In this document: one piece after another, positions 45,513 to 56,564 of the stretch
Layout: every line of letters begins with the position of its first letter
Numbering within the stretch: position 1 is the first letter of the stretch
Assembly: GCA_963921795.1 (NCBI GenBank)
Contig: OY997642.1
Coordinates: forward strand, 61,279,409 to 61,343,408
DNA: 64,000 nucleotides
Reading direction: 5' to 3'
Origin: Nannobrachium achirus
Taxonomy: Eukaryota; Chordata; Actinopteri; Myctophiformes; Myctophidae
Position numbers and translations under genes: made by a program
Notes under the pieces: generated by a model
What the model saw: only the letters and a program-made list of their open reading frames with translations
Database searches by the model: none
Told to the model about the DNA's origin: nothing

Positions 45513-45690
45513 ATCAGTGGCCTTGTGGTTCGAGTGTCCGCCCTGAGACTGGGAGGTCGGGGGTTCAATTCCCCGGCCGGGTCATACCAAAGACTATAAA
45601 AATGGGACCCAATGCCTCCCTGCTTGGCACTCAGCATCAAGGGTTGGATTTGGGGGGTTGATCACCACTAAGGTCCAGGGACTACAGATG
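45513..45690 (+). mobile_element. tRNA-derived SINE
   Basis: The head has the A-box-like TGGCCTTGTGGTTCGAGTG and the B box GGTTCAATTCC at about 45562. It is followed by the GACTATAAAAATGGGACCC body. It inserted into the finger sequence after GAGTTTCAGTCAG. This fuller copy shows that the 133-bp array at 32 kb derives from the same SINE. Confidence 0.82.
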
Positions 45691-45788
45691 AAAATTAGCC
45701 TATGGCTAACTCTGGCTCATTTACATTGAAGTGAAAACTGACATGTCGATTAATGAGTACTGTCCCTGTCAAATAAACAAACTTTCAA

Positions 45789-45930
45789 GTATCCTGAAGA
45801 GACACCCTTCCAGTGTAACGTGTGTGAAGAGAGTTTCAGTCAGTCAAGTAGCCTGAAGAGACACCAGTGTGTCCACACTGAAATGAAACCTTACCCCTGC
45901 ACACAGTGTGACATAACAGCCTATTTAATA
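45789..45930 (+). pseudogene. C2H2 finger remnant with intact last finger
   Basis: Begins at a linker-deleted junction. In a single frame it then reads CNVCEESFSQSSSLKRHQ, VHTEMKPYPCTQCDI and a stop near 45927, directly followed by module R. This is the C-terminal end of the ancestral ZNF gene. Confidence 0.7.
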
Positions 45931-46731
45931 TAAAAGGTATCTACATATAGTAAATATTCACTTAAACTACAAAGGAAAAAATGGGAGACCTGGTTAATAC
46001 TACAAGAGCCAATTTTCTGATGAGCAACTCTCAAGGCTCGAGCGAACCTTCAGCTCCAACGACTATGTGGTTGGAACTAAAAAACAACTTGCTGAGAGCA
46101 TTGGCCTAACAGAAACCCAGGAAAGAAACGGCCCTAAGGGCCTCGAAACATTTTTTTTTTGTATTTCTCCAACTATGTAAATTCTGAGATATATGCCGCT
46201 GCCTTGGGACAGACAGAGGCCTCCATAGGTGATTCCATTTACAAAAGAAATGCCAAACTACCACCTCTGAACTGCAGGGGGTGTCCAGTGATGAGGTTCA
46301 TTCATTGCTTGGAGTGAAGAGTAACAATTCCAAGAAGAAGGGGGGCAGGGTGTATGCATGCATAACTTAGACTATTTAATATAAAAAAGGTATCTATTTA
46401 ATATAAAAGGTATTTATATATAGTAAATATTTACTAAGTACAAAGGAAAAAGGGGAGACCTGGTTAATCCTACAAGAGCAATTTTCTGATAAGCAACTCT
46501 CAAGGCTCGAGCAAACTTTCAGCTCAAACGACTACGTGGTTGGAACAAAAAACACAACTTGCTGAGAGCATTGGAATAACAGAAACACAGTTAATGGCCT
46601 TATTCCACACATTTGTTATTTTATCAAATGCAGTCATATATCGACCATTTAATCCAATTTATTGTGAAATATAACTTTGGGAACTTTGGCAACATTACTA
46701 CATCCTGCCCTACTCAATTGTGCCCACACAG

Positions 46732-47145
46732 GCCACGCTGACCGGTGACAAGTGGGAGAGAATCGAAGGTCAAACAGTTAACACAAGGGTGACTAACCTG
46801 TCTTTCTGGCCGATTTTGAGATCACAAATTGGAATATCCAATCACGGCTCTCCTACTGGTCAGGACCCCCAGCACCGCTGCCTCCCCCAGCACCAGGACG
46901 GTTGCCGTGACACCCTGCGTCTTCCCCAGCACCACGCTGGTCCAGGAGAGGCTGCGAGCGGCCCAGGCTGCCAGCACCTCTACCGCAGACCTCACACAGA
47001 GGTACAAACTGAGGCACTGCGCTTCTGCCACGACCACAGCCGCCGACAAGGAGGAGGGGGACAGACATGGCCCAACACCACACCACTCTACAACGCCCAC
47101 TTGTGCCAGGTTTTCCACTACAAGGACCTGGGTAGAGTGGTGTGA
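46732..47145 (+). pseudogene. Exon-like block X, full copy A
   Basis: Preceded by an acceptor-like TGTGCCCACACAG. The frame ATLTGDKWERIEGQTVNTRV continues past FWPILRSQIGISNHG to a stop at 47143. An overlapping frame carries LVQERLRAAQAASTSTADLT, which looks more protein-like, so a frame change near 46860 is likely. No ATG begins it and the family is not recognised. It matches 59170-59584 closely. Confidence 0.5.
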
Positions 47146-47849
47146 AAGAGGTACTAAAAGTGGTACTAAAAAGTATCCACCCAAGAGTAGGTCTGAGCTA
47201 CGCCAACACTTCATAATGACTGCTCACTCAATGACTTTTCATTTAGACCACCACTAGGACATAGTTGTAAAATATGATTATAGATTCTATTGTGTTATAA
47301 CCACTATTATAATCTAATATAGTTATCATAGTAATACATTAATACTTTATAGTGCATTATAATCAGTTATAAGCCATTATAGTGTATTATAATTAGCATA
47401 GTTGTAATACAAATGTATATTGTATTATAATCACTGTTAAAAAGGGTCAATTACTGAAGACGCAGCAACCAGTTTGTTGTTTTAATTTAAAATCATAATG
47501 GACGGCCCTACATAGGGATCAACTTTATCCCGACCTTGTTTACTTGCACTAACTTTCATGGGAGAGCAAGAATCTTAACTCTCACCTAGAACTCGGGACA
47601 GGACCAGGTCAGACGCGGTGGCTGAGACGTTGGCTGCTGTGACCATCAACAACAAGAGCGTTCACAACAAAGAGAGTTCAAATCCTGCAGAACCGGTGGT
47701 GTGGTAAGGTCCTCCATCAGACAGTGTTTTTTTGTGTTTTTTCTTTGTTGAGAAAAGTGATGCGCACTTAGCTCAGTTTTTTAGTACTAGTAGATTTAGG
47801 ATAATAATTATTATTATTAGTACTCTATTAGATTTTGACCAACACTATT

Positions 47850-48350
47850 ATGTCATATCACAGAATTAGGCAGCCTCAGGCACCAACAGTACCCTCACGC
47901 ATTAGAACTAGGTCACAAGGGCCCCCATCTGCTTCTGGTCTTCTTTCTGCTCCAAATGGTCCTCTCCCTCTCGGTCACCCCCCTGATAATGCCACTAGGC
48001 AAGCAGCCAAGATATACTTTAAAATAATCCAGGCTGTGCATCACAGGGGGGTGACTGATAGGGCTATTCATACTGGATGCTTCCCTCCAGGAATGACACG
48101 CCAAGTGGAGAAACTCACATTGTTTATTAAACCTGCAGCTCCTATGGAATCCACCACTCGCAAAGTGGTGGATAACACATATCAGTGGATGTATAATAAT
48201 ATGGACATCCTACAGAGCCATTATAGGCACACTATTACTACATTAACTCACCCACTGCAGCCACATAACCAGAATGCATTCTTGATAGCACTGGGGTGGG
48301 CACGTAAACACTTTTCACATACTCACTTCTACAACCTTAACCGAGGTTGA
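47850..48350 (+). CDS. Gag-like protein of the 5.5-kb insert
   Basis: 166 codons from the ATG at 47850 (the frame opens at a TTG 15 bases earlier). It has a Pro/Ser-rich start, then an alpha-helical segment: AKIYFKIIQAVHHRGVTDRA, FIKPAAPMESTTRKVVDNTY and NAFLIALGWARKHF. I do not recognise a named family. Position and composition resemble structural proteins of fish retroelements. It is intact, but its downstream partner frame is broken and displaced by the element at 48441. Confidence 0.5.
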   Translation: MSYHRIRQPQAPTVPSRIRTRSQGPPSASGLLSAPNGPLPLGHPPDNATRQAAKIYFKIIQAVHHRGVTDRAIHTGCFPPGMTRQVEKLTLFIKPAAPMESTTRKVVDNTYQWMYNNMDILQSHYRHTITTLTHPLQPHNQNAFLIALGWARKHFSHTHFYNLNRG

Positions 48351-49500
48351 AAACATACTCCATTTACACACACGCATCCAACACATACAGTCAGACATAC
48401 AACAACCCACATCGAGAGCCCATATACATACTAGGACACATGGGTGGGTGACGTGACGTAACGTTTTCGCTGTCCTCGGTGTCAAACATGTATAAATAAA
48501 AAATATATTTGTCAAAAACCTTCTGAATATTGTGCAGGACATTAAGCTTTATGTGAACTTACTCAAGATTAAAACATTTCATTCCTCATTTCTTCAGAAT
48601 CTTCAACCAAACATGGCAAAACTCATATGGTGTGACTGTCCTGACCTTGTTTCTCAAAGTGGGAACTTGAATAAAACTAAGAAAAAGAATTGCTAAAAAT
48701 CATTTGAAAATGAATTTAGGCTAAAAAAAATGTCTATTTTGAGCCTATATCTTTTCAAAGTCAAAGCATAATGTTTTCAGTCATTTCTGATCAAAAACAT
48801 TTTGTCCCCCAACCCAAAATCATTTGGTGTGACACTAGTTTGGAAAAATTAAACAGGCAATTATTTGGACACCTATTGGCTAGAGAGGTCCTTCTTCTGT
48901 AAGGCTATTCAGCACTCCCAGCACAACTGCAAGACAGGTGTCTGAGGTGAGTTATGATTTTAACATTTTCATGAAATGCCATCTTGTTGAAACGTTGACA
49001 AACTCACCATTCTGGATGTCTTTTGGTGTGACACCTTTTCTTTAAAAAAAGCTTAAGTTATTTGAAGTTTTGGTCATATTTCCATGTAGATCTAGGCTGC
49101 TTTGTTATAGCTAGCATGCTGTTAGCATGCGAATGTGTACATAGTAGCCTCAAGGTAAACCTAAATGGAGAAAACAGTAATATGGTGTGACACTTAATCA
49201 TATGGTGTGACATGTCTGCTTGTCACACCATGTGACTTGACTGTCACACCATATGATTTATACTGTATTTAACTACAGATATAACAACAAATAACAAAGT
49301 TCCATGTTTCTTTTGTACATTTAAACATTTGTTTTAAACATTTTTATATAAAATGTAATTTAGCTTCATTCAGTGATACTTCAAATTCATCAGACAGAGC
49401 AGAAACCCCTTCACAGAAACCTTAACATATTGTTTCAATCTAAACAATATTTTCTCTTTGTCTTAAACTATACATTCCATTTTCTTTTGTCAGCTGGAAA

Positions 49501-49695
49501 ATGACAAGTGCTGAGAGAACGAGAAAGTACAGGGAGAAACTAAACAATGACCCAGCAAGGAGAGAGGAGCCAAAGGGGCGAGACTGCATTTTCTACGAAG
49601 AGCAGGAGGTTGTCTGTGGCATAGCAGAACCGCAACAAGGCAGCCGGTTTGCTACCCTCACCAAATACGACTGGCTGATGTACAATACAGTCTAA
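49501..49695 (+). CDS. Short protein with SAERTRKYREKL start
   Basis: 64 codons from an ATG. The start MTSAERTRKYREKLNNDPAR resembles the basic N terminus of large proteins encoded by fish DNA elements. The rest is short and unlike them, which suggests an internal deletion fusing two distant parts. Probably the residue of the element's own protein. Function unknown. Confidence 0.35.
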   Translation: MTSAERTRKYREKLNNDPARREEPKGRDCIFYEEQEVVCGIAEPQQGSRFATLTKYDWLMYNTV

Positions 49696-49788
49696 ATGTA
49701 TAATCTAATCTGATCTAATACTTTTGTACTTTGACTCACTGGACTGGACAGTGGACAGTGTTAAGGTAGGACCCGAGACAAAACTAGC

Positions 49789-49853
49789 GAAAATAGCTGA
49801 TCTACAAGCTCTCAACACGTTGTGCTGCGAGAGCTTGTAGATCAGCTATTTTC
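49789..49853. repeat. Perfect 25-bp hairpin, GATCTACAAGC family
   Basis: GAAAATAGCTGATCTACAAG plus CTCTC and its exact complement flank a 15-base loop. No mismatch in either arm, so it may be a young copy. It lies inside the 2.9-kb TIR element. Confidence 0.88.
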
Positions 49854-51504
49854 AGAGTTGCGCAACCCAGCACTCTTTAGCTAGTGGAGATGTGGTGTAA
49901 TGTCATGATTCCTAATTACATTTGTTCAACACAAAATGCTGTGTTCAAGTTCAGGAGACTTCGGAAAAAAGCAATTTACCTGAATGCTGAGTTCTGTTTC
50001 CACTAATTGGTGTTAATAAAATGTTGCCTTCAATGCCTTGGCTCCAAGTGTGGCTATGCGCCTTATTGTCCCTTTAGGATCCTTCTGCCGTGGGCCGGCA
50101 GAAGACTTAGGTGTGCGTTGCATTCCTGTGCACATCCTCATCATCCATCTACTACTACAATTCTTTCTTATCCCATGTTAAAGCCCTACAATAATATCCT
50201 GTTCAGAAATATTAAGGCCATGTTATCCTGGGTAATTGTTTAATCAATCAGTAAAGTTCAGTACTCACTAATAGGTAGGTTAAAACACAGTTTGCTTTGA
50301 CACATGAAGATATGATCATACGGTGTGACACTAAATCATTTGGTGTGACATTCCAAATAGTGAGAAATCATACCTTTATTAATGATTAAACCAAAAAAAT
50401 GTTTATGGATTACATAGAGAATATTATCAGGAAGAGTCACAAATATGTGTGTAATTTTAGAGAAAGTTTTGACAGAATACATTTAAAATATGTTGTAAGA
50501 TCATGAACATGGGCCTCACACAGAGTGTCGATTATGAAAAAAATATACAGATATAATTAATTTTCAAAAAACTATAGTGGATCACTGGTTAGTTATGATA
50601 AAGGACTTTGATAAAGTGAGTAACTTAACCCTCTAAGGCCCACGGTTGTAATATTACAACGTTTGTATTTTATCCAAAAAAAGGTTTAAATCATTTTATT
50701 TTAGCTCCCCCTACCACCTAAACACCACCATTGGATTCTATTGTTTAGTATTACAATGCCATTGGCCACAATATTTGCATATAAATACCCCCCACAGGGG
50801 CTGACATTCACACCCGCCACACCCGCTGAAATTCCAGAGTTTTGACGAACAACATCTCACTTTTTCATGGAAGCTATACCTCACAAAAACATAAGTAAAA
50901 TGCCTGTACTATATTTTTTGGTGATCATTAGAATGTCTAGAACATGTACATATGTTATTATTGTGAAAAATATCCCCCATATGTAAATTAGAGCATGATT
51001 TATGATTTTTGATTTATGGCTATAAAATCTTACAAAAACATTTTTTTTGAAAAAAACATTACATTTTCCTCTTAATAGGACTCCTACAACACCATCTGAT
51101 TTTTTTCAATTTTTTATTTCAAGTATTTCTTAATGCGGGCCTTAGAGGGTTAAGAAAGATGTACTCCATTTTCATTTTATGAACAATTATTTTCATGTCA
51201 CACCATATGACGATTTTAGGCACAAGTACAACAAACTGCTGAATAAAGTCTGATTCCAATAAAATATCTAAAAACAAAATGTATTTCCATAAGGTTGAGA
51301 GTGAGTAGAACAAAAGTAAATAACTTTTATGCCTGCAATTTAAAGTTTTTTTAAAAACACATTTTTTGGGGCGTCACGTCACTGACCCACATACTGTACA
51401 CTTACATCACATGCACTAACATCACATGCACTAACAACTACAAATAGAGCCCACCCTAGTGCTACACCTTCCCAGTCTCATTTAGGCCCCCATAGGGATA
51501 AGGA

Positions 51505-52550
51505 ATGGCCATGTTTGGCCACAAGTGTCCGCCCTCCTCTCCTTCCAACACCGCAGATTCCACCAGTGCGGTCTACGGACCAGGTGGTTTCCCAAGGGTT
51601 GTCTCAGGCTACAGTTTATATTCCACCTCTTCTTCCAAATTTGAGAGTATCAGTAGCCGTTGCCTAATTCTAACCTTAGCCGTAGGCCTGGCTCTGATTC
51701 TAACCCTAAGCCTGGCCCTGGCCGTAAGTCTGGCTCTGATCCTGGCCCTAGCTTTAATCCTGGCCCTAGCTCTAATCCTGGCCCTAGCCGTAGGTCTGGT
51801 TCTGATCCTGGCCCCAGCTCTAATCCTGGCCCTAGCCGTAGGTCTGGGTCTGATTCTGGCTCCAACCCTAACCCTAACCCTAAGCGTAGGCCGGGCTCTG
51901 ATCCTAGCCCTGGCTCTAACCCTAACCCTAAACCTAACCCTAGTTCTACTGTTCAGGTCCCCACTTCGGCTATTTCTCCTCTCCTTCCCATTCCTTCATT
52001 AACACGACCGGGCAAAGGCCCAGATGTTGATACAGATATGGCTTCTCAGGTCCCAGGGCTGAATGGGCCACCTCTCGTTCCACGAGAGCAATCTGCTTAT
52101 GTCGTAGAGGCTATCACTGGATACCTGTCTTGCCCATCTCTGAAACAGTACAGGTCATTCATAATAATGTGTAAAGGTAGGGGCGTCAAAGCCCAATGTC
52201 CGTTCCCTGTACTTAGGGGAACGGCCAGATCCTTCCCTCCCCTTCCATCCTCATCATCAACACCAATAACTGGAACATTAAGTCATAAAGGCACTTCGCC
52301 TCTGTTTCCTGAACAATTGAAATTAGGTTTTGAAGCTACTGGAGAGGAGTACACCACTACTGGCCCTTTAAGCTTTTCTCAAATTTCCTCCCCTGATACA
52401 CCCATTCATTCCCAGTCTAATCCATCCATCCATTTTCATAAATCCACATCATTGGAACGTTGGAATAAAGTTATATCGACTTCTCTTTCCCCTACAGGAG
52501 GCGCCCATCGGAGGTCTGGTGCAAAGCGGGCGGGGGTAGAACATCTTTAA
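51505..52550 (+). pseudogene. Proline/serine-rich frame with in-frame minisatellite
   Basis: Starts at an ATG (51505, MAMFGHKCPPSSPSN) and shifts frame near 51655 into SRRPGSDSNPKPGPGRKSGS. The GPSSNPGPSRRSGSDP unit there is repeated several times. It then passes into unique sequence (REQSAYVVEAITGYLSC) and stops at 52550, out of phase with the SGNH frame. CCCTAA-type repeats lie at about 51866 and 51920. I read it as the linker region of the element's protein, broken by at least two shifts. Confidence 0.5.
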
Positions 52551-52974
52551 CAAAAGGTCTTGTAGACCAGCTTATCATAAGGCCAGACCTGGCAAAAAAC
52601 TGGTGGATTGGAAAATTCAAATCAAGGAACGAGTGGTTGTCCTGGGGGATAGTAATTTGGCACGTATTCCTTCATCCAATCGTAAGGGCATACAAATCGA
52701 TAGCTACCCTGGCGCGGGCTTCCATCACATGACCAAGCTTTTTGAGATGTCGGAGGCCAACACCAGTGTGGAAATAGTCATTCTTTCGGTCGGTGTAAAC
52801 TGCAAGAACTTAGATGTTTTTCAGACCTCACTCAAACAACTTAGTGCAATGCATGCGGAAGCCCAAATAACTTTTCCGAATGCATCTATCTTTATGCCTT
52901 TGGTTAACTATTCAAGATTTCTTACAACTACTCAGAAGACCAAATTATTGTTTAGTTTAACTATTGAAAAATAG
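52541..52974 (+). pseudogene. SGNH/GDSL-hydrolase-like domain, truncated
   Basis: The frame RPGKKLVDWKIQIKERVVVL leads into GDSNLARIP, the block I motif with the nucleophile serine. Later ILSVGVN matches block III with its glycine and asparagine. The C-terminal Asp-x-x-His block is missing: the frame runs into TATTGAAAAATAGCAGAC, a hairpin-family fragment, at about 52960. There is no ATG, and a stop at 52537 separates it from the upstream frame. Esterase-like domains are known in some retroelement proteins. Confidence 0.6.
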
Positions 52975-53287
52975 CAGACATACAACATGTGTAATGCAAA
53001 ATGTAGAGATTGTTGTGGTGTCGTGTAGTATGGTGCTAAAGCTGCAGTCGAAAAGGGGCTTTTAAAGAGGGGGCTAAGGCTGTCCAGAGACACTTTCACT
53101 CCAAGACCTGTTCTGAAGAAGAAACACATAACACCATGTTGGCTACAAGTCCTAGTTTCAAAAGATCTCGACTAAGATGGACATGTTTGAGAAGCTGGCA
53201 AGGAAGGCAGAAAAGTAACAATTATAGAACAAGGCTCATATCTTTATCATCCAGCGACTGCTGCGACTCACTGGATTGAGCCCAGCG

Positions 53288-53884
53288 ATGGGGGAGCAGC
53301 AGACTGCCCCTGCCACATCAGCTGGAGCTGCTACATCACGCCACCCTCCCAGAAGGGTATATTTCACAAGGAAACAAAGAGAGGCTGAAATGGAAGATCT
53401 GGTCCACCTTGCTGAGGATACCTTGGAGGAAGACCCGTCCCGCTATAACTTCATGGTATCAATACTTGGACTAGTGCAATTATTCACGACGGGCTTCCTC
53501 CAGGATGCCTGCATTAAAGGCATGAAGCAGGTCGCCACCAAGGCTGCCGCCAAGGAGCGTCGACGCTGCATAGCAGTCCCACGAGTGGACCCATCACCCA
53601 GACGGGATCAGATGGAGGAGGACCACCCAACAACATCCACAGCTGCTGGACCTGCTCTACGACCTCCTCCTCCAGCTGCTCTGGCTCCTGCTCTACCACC
53701 TCCTCCTCCAGCTGCTCTGGCTCCTCGTCCTCGAGCTGCAGGAGGAGATGCTCCTCGTGTTGTGGGACGAAGGACGCGCCGAGGCACGCTTAGGCTGCGA
53801 AGGAGTCCCACAGCACGAGGAGCAGTCACCAACCTGAGCGTCACCCTCTGCGGAGCCACCTACACGAGTAGAGATGCTGACTGA
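53288..53884 (+). CDS. Unrecognised 198-residue protein in a 588-bp insert
   Basis: An uninterrupted frame from ATG 53288 (the frame opens at a TTG at 53276). Residues about 25-100 are helical and charged, with EDLVHLAEDTLEEDPSRYNF, LVQLFTTGFLQDACIKGMKQ and a KERRR basic end. They are followed by a Pro/Ala-rich tail. The insert occupies 53278-53865 of module D; the stop comes from the repeat itself. A decayed relative lies at 55385-55652 with DPSRFNFM and LLQEEAIKAIKR. I do not know the family. Confidence 0.55.
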   Translation: MGEQQTAPATSAGAATSRHPPRRVYFTRKQREAEMEDLVHLAEDTLEEDPSRYNFMVSILGLVQLFTTGFLQDACIKGMKQVATKAAAKERRRCIAVPRVDPSPRRDQMEEDHPTTSTAAGPALRPPPPAALAPALPPPPPAALAPRPRAAGGDAPRVVGRRTRRGTLRLRRSPTARGAVTNLSVTLCGATYTSRDAD

Positions 53885-55129
53885 ACGCTGTTAATGGGAG
53901 GTGGAGTGGAGACGATAGTCTTTTAAAGATATCCACCCAACTGTTAACGAAGCGCATTTAAATTAAATGTAGCTATAAACCTGTCCAGTCAACACTGAAT
54001 GTGTATACAAATTAACAGCATAAAAACAGAAGAAAGACAAACACATTATATTGCTATGTTCCACGCAGGGTTGTCTGGGTTTTTTGTGCGTCCGCCCCCC
54101 CCTCCTATTCTATCATCCTCTTTGAGGTCTCACCACCTCAGCTGTCAATCAACCCGTTACCTGGCTCTACCCCCATCCAATCCCCACCGCCTGCAGTCTA
54201 TAAAAGCTGTGCCCAGTCTCAACTCAGTCTCTCCAAAACCATTTCCCCTGTTTGTAGTCCTGTCCCTTTGTGTCTTGTTCTTGTAGATATTCCAGTCCTA
54301 GAGCAAACTTTAGTAAATTAGTGTATTTCTCCAACTATGTAAATTCTGAGATATGCCACTGCCTTGGGACAGACAGAGGCCTCCATAGGCGATTCCATTT
54401 ACAAAAGAAATGCCAAATTACCACCTCTGAACTGCAGGGGGTGTCCAGTGATGAGGTTCATTCATTGTGAAGAGTGACAAGTCCAAGAATAAGGGGGGCA
54501 GGGTGTATGCATGCATAACTTAGCCCATTTAATATAAAAAGGTATCTATATATAGTCAATATTTACTAACTACAAAGGAAAAAGGGTAGACCTGGTTAAT
54601 CCTACAAGAGCAATTTTCTGAAGAACAACTCTCAAGGCTCTACTAAGATGGACAAGATTTAGAAGCTGTCGAGGAAAGCACAAAAGTAACAACTATGGAA
54701 CAACAGTCATCTCTTAATCATCCAGCGACTCCCTGGATTATTTCAGGTTCTGAGCAGCGAGTGACTGGACACCGTTACTGGGAGGTGGAGTGGAGTGGAG
54801 ACGATAGTCTTTTAAAGATATCCACCCAACTCTGTTAACATAGAATTGAGCATATATAAATTCATTTAAATGTAGCTATAAACCTGTCCAGTCAACACTG
54901 AATATGTATATACAAATTAATACCACAAAACCAGCATTAACACAATCAAACATAATAGGAAACGTTATATCCTAACTTAAGTCGGGAAAAGCACTCGACG
55001 TTCGGATTAGAAATTCCGACTTTAGCCGGGATAGGCACCCCGTGTTTTAATATAAATGTAGCCATGCATAACTTAGCCTATTTAATATAAAGGTATCTAT
55101 ATATACTAAATATCGAGGGCTTGGAGCGC

Positions 55130-55652
55130 AAAGGGCCCAAGTGACAGTTTTGGCCAAAATGACTTTTTTTACATCATTTTAAAGGTCTCTGCGAACTCTA
55201 TCAGTTTTACGTAATAATAATTTTTACTTTTTGAAATAAAGCCTAAAATCCAAAAAGGCTCATGTGAAAACCTTCAGTTGAACTTGGAGCGCAAAAGGCT
55301 TAAGTGCACGTGTAGTATACCAAACCAGACACACCATGGCCACCGTTCAGAGCAGGACCAGGAGATTTATTTGATCATTTGTGTTTATCTGTTTGTGTCG
55401 GAGCAGGAGGAACCCCAGACCGCCCCCGCCACCACAGCTAGAGCTTAGCTAGCTCCAGGAAACGAGCAACGACATCTAATAGAGACGATCTTGTCCGCGT
55501 TGCCGTTGAGATCCTGGAGGACGACCCGTCCCGCTTCAACTTCATGTTAAGGCTGGTTTGCCTTGTGAGGTTGCTCACGACGGTCCTCCTCCAGGAAGAG
55601 GCCATTAAAGCCATAAAGAGAATCACAACGAAGGATCGGAGACGAGCAGCAC
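55130..55652 (+). pseudogene. Decayed relative of the 53.3-kb gene
   Basis: After a shared GAGGGCTTGGAGCGC block (also at 61428) and unique sequence, 55390-55652 reads EQEEPQTAPATTARA, a stop, DDLVRVAVEILEDDPSRFNF and LLQEEAIKAIKR with frame breaks. It matches the helical part of the protein at 53288. It ends abruptly in module S at 55652. Confidence 0.6.
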
Positions 55653-56564
55653 TGAACTGCAGGGGGTGTCCACTGATGAGGTTCATTCATTGCTTGGAGT
55701 GAAGAGTGACACGTCCAAGAAGAAGGGGGGCAGGGTGTATGCATGCATACCTTAGCCCATTTAATATAAAAAGGTATCTATATATAGTCAATATTTACTA
55801 ACTAAAAAGGAAAAGGGGAGACCTGGTTAATCCTACAAGAGCAATTTTCTGATGAGCAACTCTCAAGGCTCTACTAAGATTGCCTGTCCCACATTCAACA
55901 GAGCACAGCCAGCACTGCAGAGGAGCTACAGGTGACAAACAATGAGCTAAATCACAATAAGCATGTTCAATAAACATTTCAAAGTAATTTGTGAAACCAC
56001 ACCGTATCGACATTACTTTGCACAAGCCACGCAGCACATACACTTCACAACAGCGCTGTTAACATAGAATTGAGCGAATATAAATGTATTTAAATGTAGC
56101 TATAAACCTGTCCAGTCAACACTGAATATGTATATACAAATTAATAGCACAAAACAGAATAAACAAGACAAGTTAACACAATAGGAAACGTTATATCCCA
56201 ACTTAAGTCGGGAAAAGCACTCGACGTTCGGATTAGAAATTCCGACTTTAGTAGGGATAGGCACCAGTGTTTTAATATAAATGTATTCATGCATAACTTA
56301 GCCTATTTAATATAAAGGTATCTATATATACTAAATATGTATTAACTACAAATGAAAAAGGGGAGACCTGGTTAATCCTACAAGAGCAATTTTCGCAAAG
56401 CTCAAGCAAACTTTCAGCTCCAACGACTACATCATCAAATGCAGACATCGACCATTTAATCTAATTCAGGGGTCCTCAACGTTTTCAGGCCAAGGACCCC
56501 TTAGTTGAGAGAGAGATTAAGCAGGGACCCCCGCCCTGCACAAGTTTTCGAATTCTTCCTTTCA

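Larger units (their letters stand above)
48441..51389. mobile_element. 2.9-kb terminal-inverted-repeat element with internal motif array
   Basis: The ends TGGGTGGGTGACGTGACG (48441-48458) and the complement of TGGGTCAGTGACGTGACG (51372-51389) match at 16 of 18 positions. Ten copies of (T/C)AT(A/T)(T/C)GGTGTGAC-type motifs lie inside, at about 48624, 48821, 49019, 49180, 49199, 49217(-), 49239(-), 50317, 50336 and 51197(-), clustered like transposase binding sites. ACATACT occurs 8 bp outside the left end and at the right end, an uncertain target duplication. The only coding remnant is 49501-49695. Confidence 0.6.
47453..52988 (+). mobile_element. 5.5-kb insertion splitting modules X and Y
   Basis: In units 1 and 3 the X tail AAAAAGGGTCAATT runs on within 20-45 bases into Y (AAATGTAGATATTG). 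Here the two are separated by 5.5 kb. The insert contains a gag-like frame, a Pro-rich frame and an SGNH-hydrolase frame, all on the plus strand, and is itself interrupted at 48441-51389. The layout suggests a retroelement-like mobile element with decayed genes. No LTRs or poly(A) tail were identified. Confidence 0.6.

Noticed and set aside
46822-47214. Minus-strand 130-codon frame over block X
   Set aside because: X is open in several frames on both strands. The acceptor-like site and repeated unit order favour the plus strand, so the minus frame is taken as incidental.
53514-53859. Minus-strand frames of 61-83 codons over the 53.3-kb gene
   Set aside because: Low-complexity complement of the Pro/Ala-rich tail. 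The plus frame is longer, has an ATG and has a relative at 55.4 kb.
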